From: Siphonodentalium dalli | Lineage: Eukaryota > Mollusca > Scaphopoda > Gadilida > Siphonodentaliidae | Assembly: GCA_032622095.1 (NCBI GenBank) | Contig: CP136062.1 | Location: forward strand, 198,901,887 to 198,965,886 | Direction: 5' to 3' | Length of the DNA stretch: 64,000 nucleotides | Shown here: positions 44,482 through 56,400 of the stretch, piece after piece | Layout of the letters: each line of letters begins with the position of its first letter | Numbering within the stretch: position 1 is the first letter of the stretch | Position numbers and translations under genes: made by a program | Notes under the pieces: generated by a model | What the model was told of the DNA's origin: nothing | The model's database searches: none | What the model saw: the letters and a program-made list of their open reading frames with translations, nothing else

Positions 44482-47400
44482 GTGGGTATAGGGGTACGTT
44501 CATGTCTGAGTTTAGTGTGCCTGTCATTTGCAGAATGAGGTCCCCACAGGGTGAATTTAGTGACGCTATCCCGCATAGCGGGCTAACATCACTAAATTCT
44601 CCCTCTGGGAACCTCATTCTGCATGGCCTCATCTGCTATGGTAGACATAGACTCAGATTGTAGTTTCCAAATGGTGAATATTGTGATGTACACCCATTGG
44701 GAACCTCCATTATGCAATATGTCGTCTGTCAATTTGATGATATAGAGAAACTAAACTAAAATAGAAATGGAATCTATGTGAAGAAGTTTCTATAGAAATT
44801 TGTTAATAAAGAAACTTTTTAGAGAAGATGAGGCCTAAGCAGAATGAGGTCCACAGAGGGTGAATACCGTGATGCTAGCCCGCTATGCGGGATAGCGTCA
44901 CTAAATTCACCATTTTGGGGACCTCATTCTGCAAAATTAATGACAGACACACAAAACTCGGGTATATGGGTACGTTCACACGTTGATAAATTGCCTGCAA
45001 AGTTTTCAAGCATTTCGTCGTGGGGGTTATTGTGTGCTAACCTGGGTTATGAACGACAAACTGATTATACAATTATAAAATGCATGTCCAACAGTACTTA
45101 CTACATGCGCGGTAAGATCTGTGTAATTTCTTAAGTTGTTATACAACAGATATCTACCTGAAATTAGTCTACGCATCTGGGAAGAATCAAACGTGCAATA
45201 ACTGGTGAAATTTCATCACTCTAACATGTCATATAACAATGGAATACATGTACCTACATTCAGTTTTTTTCTCAATATTTATCATACAAAAGTGTGCAAT
45301 ATATTGATTGATTGTTTATTTTGTATACTGTTTATCAGCTTAATGCAATGGTGATAATAACAAAACAGTGATGGTATACACACGAGCGGCATGGACATCT
45401 TCCTATCGCCCCTATACGTATACAAGGATGAAATGGCAACTGATAAAATGAAATTGTGAAAATTCAAATTATAGAATGTAAATACTATATGTGCAGCTAT
45501 ATAATCGCTATTTGAATGGTCTTACTATAGCTCTATCACAAATGTAGGAGTATGGTCGTCCTGTTTCGATTGTATACTGGTTATGAAAATAGTGGCTTCC
45601 TTTTATGAAATTATGAGATCATTGTCGCTAAATTTGATATTTTGTTTCATGCTATCGAGTAATTTATATTATCGTCATATCGGAAGCAAGTTCTCGATTC
45701 CTCTCGCCAAAATGTAAGGTAAACATGCCGAGCTGTATGTGTAACATTGATGGTCATGTCATGGGTTTATGTCATACAATTGTGTCTTTGCCGCTGCACA
45801 GTCTTGGTATAGAGAGCTGTTGCCTTTAAATTCCGTCGATTATTGCGAAAAATATGTATTTGTCAACTATTTTTTGGAATCGAGTTCGAAATTTGTAGCT
45901 TTTTCTATGCATTGAAAACAAAATAGTTTTTACCGTATCGGCATGACCCCAAATTGGCAACACATATATGAGATGATTGTAGATTAGGGAAAATTAGTAT
46001 CAAATTTTCAGACAGTTTTTGAGAAGTTTTCGCTTAATCTTGTTTATGCAGTACTTTTCATTGGATATCTTTGTTTTTATTATTGGTATGTTATTTTTTG
46101 TGTATAATCTAGCGGGGAAGTGACTAAAAAGTTAAAAAGCCGTTCACTATGTTCCAGTTTTTTTCTTCAAATAATTGACCATAAAATATGGAATTGTGCT
46201 AATTCTGAGAAATTGAGTCTCATAAATCAGGTAAACTCTCGTATTTGAAGGCACATAACTCGAAAAATACTCTGGAATGTTTTTCTGTTCTGGAATCAGG
46301 AAAGTGAGAGAAAATAGACTTGACATTTTAAGGACTTGTAAATTTGATTTTCTATATAAATCGCTGAAAATCCATAAATTGATGATTTTCACAAAATTTT
46401 CCCAAATTTACTTCACTAAATTAACCAATTTCCCTTTTGAGGGTTGACAGGCATTCTAATCAGATTCAGCACGACCAAATTTTGTAAATAGGATGCTTCT
46501 AGAAGTTTCATTCACACAAAAACGCGACCAGTCTATTAGGCGCATTGCAACACATACAACACACATCACACACACACATACAACATATAGAACACATTAC
46601 AACACATATATAACAAATACAACACACTAGTCGGGGAGCCAATAAGGTCCACCTGCACCCCCCCGATGATTACAAATAACCTTATTTTTATTGTTCCCTA
46701 TGGTATCCAGATAAAGAATCCGGAATTCTCCGAAAAATAAAGGTGGCCCTACTAGGTGCTAGAGCCATTTGAATCCAAGATGGCCGCCATTTCCTCTAAT
46801 TCCGACCAGCTGTATTTAATCGTTGTAATAGATCGGTTGTTAGCAAAAGACACAGACAAAATATATGCCATTTGTTGGTATGATGTCCTTCTTCAAAATG
46901 ACGGCAAAATTTTTCGAAAAAAATTCAAAATGGCCGCCGAAAAATGACGTCATCTGCACGAAAATAGGAAATTTAATTAATATTTCACCATATCTTCCAT
47001 TTTTCTTCACATTAATCATTAGTAAATGGCAATGTTTTTGAGACAGTCATCAAGCGTGATATTATAGCGTAATTTTAAGACATTTGCCATTGACGAGGGT
47101 TCCGTAATAGATACAGAAAGAGGATTTGAAAAAGACGGGTAAAATTTTCGATTTTTTGCAAGACGATTTTGATAGTCATTTTATCGACAAACCACACAGG
47201 CTGTTAATAGAATGTCAACAACTATGTGCTTTATTTTATTGGACGGATGTTTTACTTCAATGGGAATGAAATTGGTGTAGAAAATTTCCAAAATGGCCGC
47301 CGAAAATATGAAAAATGGTAAATATTGCCCCAGGGTGTCCTGCAATGGCTTACAAGTTGTGGTTAATATATAAAATTGGCTAATCTGTATTATATACATT

Positions 47401-50400
47401 GCATACTAACATGTCTGATGCACCATGGATCATTGTTTCTATTGTCACCACTGACATCACCAGAAATATTGGATTTTTCTCTCACAAACTTGACATAAAT
47501 TTCGACAAAAATTCACTTTTCAGGGTTGGACAATTGTTTTAAGTAAAATGCAACTATCATTGGTATCAAAGGTATTTATTGTATTGGTCTATCTTAAATG
47601 TGTCACACTACGGTGTTTATAGACCAATTTGCTCAAGATGGCTTCCAAAATGGCAACCAAATTTGTAAAAAGTTAATTTTTTACATATATCCCGAACATT
47701 ATTCTCTGCGTTATCCGACAAGGTAGTAAATTGTGACTCACTTGGTTATTGTACGTGTTAGTTAATTAACTGACAACTACGTTCTATTATGTTTGTCCCA
47801 GTTCCGTATGGGGCATGACAAATTCATTTTAAAGTTGCAGTATGGAATTTTGCGGAGAACCTCTTTTGTGTTTCTTGCCATATTATTGAAAGGAAATGGG
47901 CAGAACTTTGAAACGGAACTGAGATGAACCATAATATGTGGCTATTCTGGTCCATTATGATAAAACATATCAACTGGATACAGGGTGGATGCCAAGATGG
48001 TAGCCAGGGACTTACTATATTATCATAGGTGAGGTGAATAGGTATACAGGGAGTTATTGTATGGTCAACGGTGAGATGAGTACATGTATGTATACAATTA
48101 GTGACTGTATGATCATAAATGTAATGAATAGCTATACAGGGAGTGACTAAATGGTCATGTGTCAGGTGTATGAGTATACCCGGTGTTCCTGCTTGGTGAT
48201 GTGGCGGTATGGTCATGTGTAGGTTATACGGGTATACACATGTGTTGCTATATGGTCATGGGCGAGGGGTATGTGTATATAGCGAGCGGCTATATGGGCA
48301 TGGATGATGTGCATATGCATACATGGAGTGAATATACTGACATGGCTGGGGAGTATTAGTATATCTTGAGTGGCTATTCTGCTATGGTGTGACAATAGTG
48401 ATACGGGGAGTGACATGGCCAAGGGTGAGGTGAATATATATACAGGGAGTTACTGTATGGGCATGAATGATGTGAATATGTATACAAGGAGTGACTATAT
48501 GGTTATGAGTGGGGTGTCCATGGTGAGATGCATAGGAATATAAGGAGTGGATGTATGGGCATGTGTGAGGTGAATCGGTATACATGTAGTGACTGTACGG
48601 TGTATTGTTGTGTGTGGCCGTTGTGACCGTATGGGCATTGCTGTGGTGTATAGATATAACGAGAGTAGCTACATTGTCATCTGTGAGTTGTTTATGTATA
48701 TATGGAGTGACTGTAATGTCGTGGTGGGATGTATATGTGTACCGTGTGTGGCTGTATTGTGACATGTGGGTGTATATGTATATTTGTGCTGTCTGTATGA
48801 TCATGGATGGAGTGTGTAGATAAATAGGGAGTGATTTTATGGTTATGGGTAATGTGTATAGGTGCACCTGGTATGCCTGTACGGTCAAGATTGGAGTTAT
48901 ATGCATACCTGTGGCTATATAGGGAGTGCCCTTTTGGTAACGGGTGGGTCGTATATTGATATATGTTGTGGATGTATTATCATCGGTGGTGTATAGGGTG
49001 TAGATGAATGATGATGGATGGCGTGTATAAGTATACATTGAGTTGCTGAATTGTCATGTGCGAGGTGTATATGCAAGTATTAAACTTATGAGTGGTCGTG
49101 TGTGCGGGTATTGGTATATTGATGAGGTGTATATGTATATCTGGATTGACTCTATGGTCATGGGTATGGCGAATAGATATACATGTAGTGGCTGTATGGT
49201 CCACGGTGAGGTGAATAGGTATACAATGAGTGACTTTATGCTCGTGAATGTGGTGAATATGTATACACATAGTGACTATATGGTCAGGTGTAGGAGTATA
49301 CCTGGTGTTCATGCATGGTGACTCATGGCTGTATCGTCATTTGTGGCATGTACCAGTATAACCAAATATGGCTGTATGGTCAGGTGTATGTGTATAGAGT
49401 GGGTGACTATATTGTCATTTGTGTGGTGTTTATGTACATATGAGGTCATGGTGTGTTGTACATGTGTAATTTGGGTGGCTATCGCTTTCCACAATAACGC
49501 AAGGATATGTTAATCAATAGAGAGGTCGTATCAAAGAGTTCTCCACCATGATAGTGTTTGTGTACATGGGGGAACTTTAAACGTGAAAAGCGATAGCCAC
49601 CCATTACCACACAGTCATTCCATATATACATAAACACTACAGACATAACAATATAGTGACCAACTGTATAAACGTACACCTGACCCATGACCATGGATGG
49701 CCATACAGCCATGAGTCACAATGCAGTCACACCGGGTATAATCCTAAACATGACCCATAACCATAGAGTCACTCCTTGTATACCCATTCACCTCACTATT
49801 GGCCATACGGTCATCCCATGTATACCTTTTCTCCACACACACATGGTCAAATAGACATTCAATATATACATCAACACCACAACAATGACCATAGAGTCAC
49901 CCCGGGTATACATATCCACCTCACCAATGGTCATATAGCCACTCGCTTCATACACATACCCTCACCCATGGCACCTGGTATACTCCTTCATCTGACCTAT
50001 GGCCATATAGTCACACCGTGTGTACCTATTCAAAACATTCGTACATGATCATGGTCAATCATTGTATATATATTCACCTCACCCTTGGCCATGTCACTCC
50101 CCATATCCCTATTTGTCACACCATAGCAGAATAGCCACTCAAGATATACTAATACTCCCCAGCCATGTCAGTATATTCACTCCATGTATGCATATGCACA
50201 TCATCCATGGCCATATAGCCGCTCGCTATATACACATACCCCTCGCCCATGACCATATAGCAACACATGTGTATACCCGTATAACCTACACATGACCTAC
50301 ACGTCACCAAGCAGGAACACCGGGTATACTCATACACCTGACCATTTAGTCACTCCCTGTATAGCTATTCATTACATTTATGATCATACAGTCACTAATT

Positions 50401-53400
50401 GTATACATACATGTACTCATCTCACCGTTGACCATACAATAACTCCCTGTATACCTATTCACCTCATCTATGACCATATAGTAACTCCCTGGCTACCATC
50501 TTGGCATCCACCGTCTATCCAGTTGATATGTTTTATCATAATGGACCAGAATAGCCACATATTATGGTTCATCTCAGTTCCGTTTCAAAGTTCTGCCCAT
50601 TTCCTTTCAATAATATGGCAAGAAACACAAAAGAGGTTCTCCGCAAAATTCCATACTGCAACTTTAAAATGAATTTGTCATGCCCTATACGGAACTGGGA
50701 CAAACATAATAGAACGTAGTTGTCAGTTAATTAACTAACACGTACAATAACCAAGTGAGTCACAATTTACTACCTTGTCGGATAACGCAGAGAATAATGT
50801 TCGGGATATATGTAAAAAATTAACTTTTTACAAATTTGGTTGCCATTTTGGAAGCCATCTTGAGCAATTTGGTCTATAAACACCGTAGTGTGACACATTT
50901 AAGATAGACCAATACAATAAATACCTTTGATACCAATGATAGTTGCATTTTACTTAAAACAATTGTCCAACCCTGAAAAGTGAATTTTTGTCGAAATTTA
51001 TGTCAAGTTTGTGAGAGAAAAATCCAATATTTCTGGTGATGTCAGTGGTGACAATAGAAACAATGATCCATGGTGCATCAGACATGTTAGTATGCAATGT
51101 ATATAATACAGATTAGCCAATTTTATATATTAACCACAACTTGTAAGCCATTGCAGGACACCCTGGGGCAATATTTACAATTTTTCATATTTTCGGCGGC
51201 CATTTTGGAAATTTTCTACACCAATTTCATTCCCATTGAAGTAAAACATCCGTCCAATAAAATAAAGCACATAGTTGTTGACATTCTATTAACAGCCTGT
51301 GTGGTTTGTCGATAAAATGACTATCAAAATCGTCTTGCAAAAAATCGAACATTTTACCCCTCTTTTTCAAATCCTCTTTCTGTATCTATTACGGAACCCT
51401 CGTCAATGGCAAATGTCTTAAAATGACGCTATAATATCACGCTTGATGACTGTCTCAAAAACATTGCCATTTACTAATGATTAATGTGAAGAAAAATGGA
51501 AGATATGGTGAAATATTAATTAAATTTCCTATTTTCGTGCAGATGACGTCATTTTTCGGCGGCCATTTTGAATTTTTTTCGAAATTTTTTGCCGTCATTT
51601 TGAAGAAGGACATCATACCAACAAATGGCATATATTTTGTCTGTGTCTTTTGCTAACAACCGATCTATTACAACGATTAAATACAGCTGGTCGGAATTAG
51701 AGGAAATGGCGGCCATCTTGGATTCAAATGGCTCTAGCACCTAGTAGGGCCACCTTTATTTTTCGGAGAATTCCGGATTCTTTATCTGGATACCATAGGG
51801 AACAATAAAAATAAGGTTATTTGTAATCATCGGGGGGGTGCAGGTGGACCTTATTGGCTCCCCGACTACACAACATATAGAACACATATATAACACATAC
51901 AACAAACACAACACATACACGGGTTAATGGCAATTGGAAACAATGACAATATATGTTCTTTCTTAACAACATCGCTTTGCCCTATCAAATTCAGAGCTGA
52001 ATAAGCCGAATCAACCAACGTCGCAGCCTGGTAACATTGCTGTACCAGGTAAGACCATATGCATGCGCGTAATTTCATACATGTACTTACATTCTAATTA
52101 TAAATGTTTATCTCTAGTCTGACCATGTTATAAGTTATATATACGCATATTCATATATTTTCAGATTTATTTTTAACATATGCACCTCCGGAATTTGACA
52201 CAGGTAAAGAACAAATAGCAGAAGTAAGTAAGATATACTGCTTTAGTATCAGGCATGTTAATCATTTCCCACCCCGTTGTAAAATTAGACATTGCAATTG
52301 TCTATTATTCATCTAGATGGAGTTTTATAGGAAAAATAAGAAAACGATAGTTACATGTATACAGTGTGAAATGTTCAGATAATAAGTTCAACAAACGTGG
52401 TCGTTTGTTGAACTTTCTTATATCTGAATATTTCCTAAGGGAAACTTCTCATCAATGAGTATTTGGCATAGAAAGGGGTAATGAGAAATCTTTAGGTTTA
52501 AACATTTGTCGAATTTTCTTCAGCTTCTTGCATGCTTGCTAGTTGGTAAAATAAGTGTGTGGAAGAAACATGACTGTTAATTAATTGAAATGTGTGTTCA
52601 TGTACATAATAGTTCGACTTAACTTCAAGTTCAAGTACCACAAAATAATGTCGTAATATTTCCAATGATAGGTAAGATCACCAGTATTTTCAAGCCGAAA
52701 TGGAACAATAACGAAGGTCAAACACAGGACGGTTAATTGGTTGATATTTTCAACTAAATTCATTAGCTCAAACTTTACTTTGTAAAGTTTGAGCTATTGC
52801 AGTGGATTGGTGTTCGTGCGTACGTGCGTCCGTCAACAATGTTTTGAAAATTTACAGTCATGTTTATGATCACATCTGAATGGGAGCTATCAAATGTTTA
52901 ACGATCTTCGATGAAAAACATGGCCGCCGGCAGCCATCTTGGATTTTACCCTTTGTATGATTAAATCCATCGGCACACCCTACAGGCCACATCCCTTATC
53001 CGAACATCACCAAACTTCATGTGGATCGTCGGGGTGACCTCTAGATGGGAGCCGTCGATTGTTTCCGAAATTCGTTAAAAACATGAAAACATTTGAATCC
53101 ATCCGCACACCCTGCAGTCCACATTTATTGGTGAAATGTTTCAAGTTAAAATAATTACATCTACACAATACAAGATCTTTACTATAACGTTTAGGCTTTC
53201 ATTCTTTATCATTCTATTCATTGCTCAGCAAAAAATAAACTACTTCCCAAGTTGAGCTACAGTGTCATTGACACTTTCATTTATTTGCGCCCTTCGTTGC
53301 TGGAAACAAGTAAATTACTGTGTTTGAAGTTGTCGTGACTCCTGGCGGGTAATCGACTAAACATTTAGTTAAATCTAACTAAACTGTCCAACTGATATCT

Positions 53401-56400
53401 CAACTCAGAGAACCCAACTTATTAGTTTTGTGTGTGCATGTGCGATCGGGTGGCGTTCACTCACATAACATTTCGTTTGTTCATACTTCCTCCTAGTGTG
53501 TTCGTGTCCATGATTTCGCTATATATTCAGTTACATGTTACATCACTTATGGAACCAAAATAGGTTTGTATGTTGTCCCGTGGTCAGAACTAAAATCAGA
53601 ACCAATCATACGGCCTGCTTTGGTTCTTCGTGATTCGGGTTCCATATGGACCCAAAACTGGTTCTGAATTCTGCCCTGACACGGTGATGCCGGGAGGAGA
53701 ATTAAACTGAGCTGCTTTGGTTCTATATAATTGGGTTATCCGGATAGAACCAGAAATCGAACCAAGGAGTACTTTTGGCTTCCTTGGTTGGTTTTCGGAA
53801 GAATCGACAGATCAGGCAACGTTCGGCATGTCTCGGGGACAAGTATATGTATATAGCATAATACTTATGCTATATATCTACTATATATTAACTATTATAG
53901 TTGAATTTGACAGTACCAACTGGGATTTACCACAGTAAGTTGTATTTTACCATGTAAACCAAGGTATTTTTATGTCCGTTTAACATGCGTCGATTTGCAT
54001 GATGTGATACGGCGTTGTAAGAACCACAGTAAGTTCTCCGCCATTGAATTCGTCGAATCTTTTTTGCCCAACCAAGATATCGATATGATTTTGGCCGCAT
54101 TTTCAAATTGTACATATTATCATCCAAACACAAAAGGTTCGTCAAGTTATACGTATGTCTCAAATGGACCCATTGTACTGCCGACGTCTAGGAGACGTCT
54201 TAGATATGACATCTCTGCGACTAGTTGATGGTAGTTGGGTATTTACTTAAACTATCCACGCTTTTCTTTCAGACATTTGCATTTTCTCTTGGAATGTGCA
54301 TGATTTTTGCTAATGAATTTGGCAGCACAGAACATTACAACTTTCTTGACACTATCACAGAACTGCGGAATCTGGTGAAGTGGCTACTTGAGGAAGAACC
54401 ATGTCATCGACCAAACTTATGCGAGATAATTGCATCGTGTGACAGGAACCTCTCGGGGAAATCGCATAAGGACATTGTTCTGAACCTCTCGTTTTATTTG
54501 GATTCAAGAACAGACGAAGGTATATTTTTCTTTGTTATTCACGTAATATTCTGTAACTATATGAATGCGGTTCGGTGCCACATCATGCTTTCTGCATGTA
54601 TTGTTATAATAAATATATATACGTCCGGCCTTCTCGGTGCATGCTGTTTCAACGCCGCCAAATTGCAACACAAAATGGGTGTATTTCAAAGTACCTCTAT
54701 TATTTCCCCACGTTATTATTATTAATCAGACCAGATATTCAGCCATAGTGTTATCGGTATATAAATGGATCGTAGATTTGTTTGTTTGAACATAGTTTTA
54801 TTTGTACCCAGTTTACATAAATATGTTTTATACTTTAACAAATAGAATCTGAACAATGAGATGAGGTAATCAAAAGGGATGGGAACACAAGTTATTCAAC
54901 TAAGAGTATTGCTCCTCTCCCCTAACAAGATTGATGGTGATGTCTAAAGTTGTGAGTGGACAGGTATCAAGGAGGGGATGTATGTCCTATGGCGAGCTGA
55001 GCCGAGACTTTTGATAGCAATATGGGCGAATAAATGAAGGCTTATTGGGATTTTGAAAATAAACTGTCAATGGAATCTACCTGACGATGCAATGAACGTT
55101 TGCATGCTGCTAAACAATTTATCATTTAGAGCATTGGATAGGTTGCTTTGACCGAAGAGGATATCTTCAACCCTATACACAAAAATTCCATTTAGCCAAA
55201 GGCGTTGGAGGAATAGTAAGCGGCTTTCTTCAAATAATGGGCACTGGAAGAAAACATGCAGTGTCGTCAATATAAAACCCGCATTGACAGTGCATGGGCT
55301 GTTATGGAAATATAGTTTCCAAGTTTTTCAAAATCGATGCAGTTATTCATTAACTTGGTGTGCACGATGTTCCACTTGCGAGAGCCTGAATTGAAATATG
55401 GCTGCGGTTTAGGAGGGAAGATAGGCAATTTGTCATACATTAATTTCAAGATGTCGGTTTTGGTGCGATCAGATAAACCATTTACTACCACGGCATTCCA
55501 TTTGATCACCATCTCAGGTAATGGATGGTAGATGCCGTGTTATGAGAAAAGTGTCGCAAATAAGTACATGTACACCTCTACGAAATTGCTATTATAACAC
55601 TGGGAAAAACTGTCATTATTTTGTTTAATTGGTGTTACAGCAAAAGTTTCTTCTTCTTTTATGGTGTGGTGGTGTTAACCACGCATGCTTACATTATTAA
55701 TTCTGCGTCAAACATGTAATTTAGCATTTATTTGTGCCTCGAGTTCACTATACCGGTGGCTGTGAACATTTCGTACGCTAAAATAAATGCTCAATTCGTC
55801 TTCAAATACCACTTTTCAATGTTGGGCGTTGAATCGCGTGGATAAGATTAACACCGCGCACCAATGTAAAAAGCGAAATAGTCCGAGAGCAATAGGGGTG
55901 AAGTGAAAATTCTCTGTTAAAGTTGTTTTCTCTATTGCTTGTGATTGTGTGTAAATCAATTTCTAGGTGGGTGCGGAGTCCTCACCATTTAGCATTTCCT
56001 ATAACCCAAGATGGCGTCCAACATGGCCGCCGTAGTATAGAATATGAACTATGTCAGTTTAATCTGTTTTGTTGGAAACTATATTTCATCAAATGTACAC
56101 AAATTTATATATTATTTTGATGCTATTACATTATACTACTGTTTGTAGGAAAAATCGACACTCCATTAGAAAGATGGCTGCTAAAATGGCAACCGGAATG
56201 TGAAAAATATGAGTTTGTTCACTCATATCTCCTATATCCGTTCCTGTTGTTTGAACTGGTTGCAAATTGTGCTTTGTTTTCTTATTATTCATACGTATGA
56301 TCATTTGCTCAGTACGACGTGTTGTTCCTTTGGTCTGAGCCACTTGCAATCCCTAATAAAATTGATCTTTCAAAACGTGAAATTTCCACGAAAACTCAAT

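Larger units (their letters stand above)
46628..51868. mobile_element. 5.2-kb foldback element (long inverted arms, inner minisatellites, short loop)
   Basis: Coordinates x and 98496-x pair across the outer arms (for example 46756-46947 with 51549-51740, and 47824-48216 with 50280-50672). Each arm is about 1.81 kb and nearly identical. Ends are TAGTCGGGGAGCCAATAAGG and its inverse, with TA at both borders. Inside each arm a ~42-bp repeat based on GTATACAGGGAGTGAC and ATGGTCATGGGTGAGGTG takes over and runs to a ~100-bp loop at 49489-49585. This is the plan of Foldback/Galileo elements of flies (known family; homology not shown). No transposase ORF seen. Confidence 0.88.

Noticed and set aside
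44141-44632. - strand 163-aa and 110-aa ORFs
   Set aside because: Antisense to the KIND exon and its 54-bp repeat, then running into the hAT-like MITE.
46756-46947. Mirror-image ORFs in the foldback arms (also 51549-51740, 47181-47399, 51097-51315)
   Set aside because: They exist twice only because the arms are inverted copies; no domain, and one pair has differing residues with no coding bias.
47824-49513. Long His/Thr/Tyr-rich ORFs
   Set aside because: Encoded by the ~42-bp minisatellite whose length is a multiple of three; repeat translations, not genes.
48040-50490. CRISPR-like array
   Set aside because: Units are contiguous and diverged, with no alternating unique spacers; a minisatellite in animal DNA.
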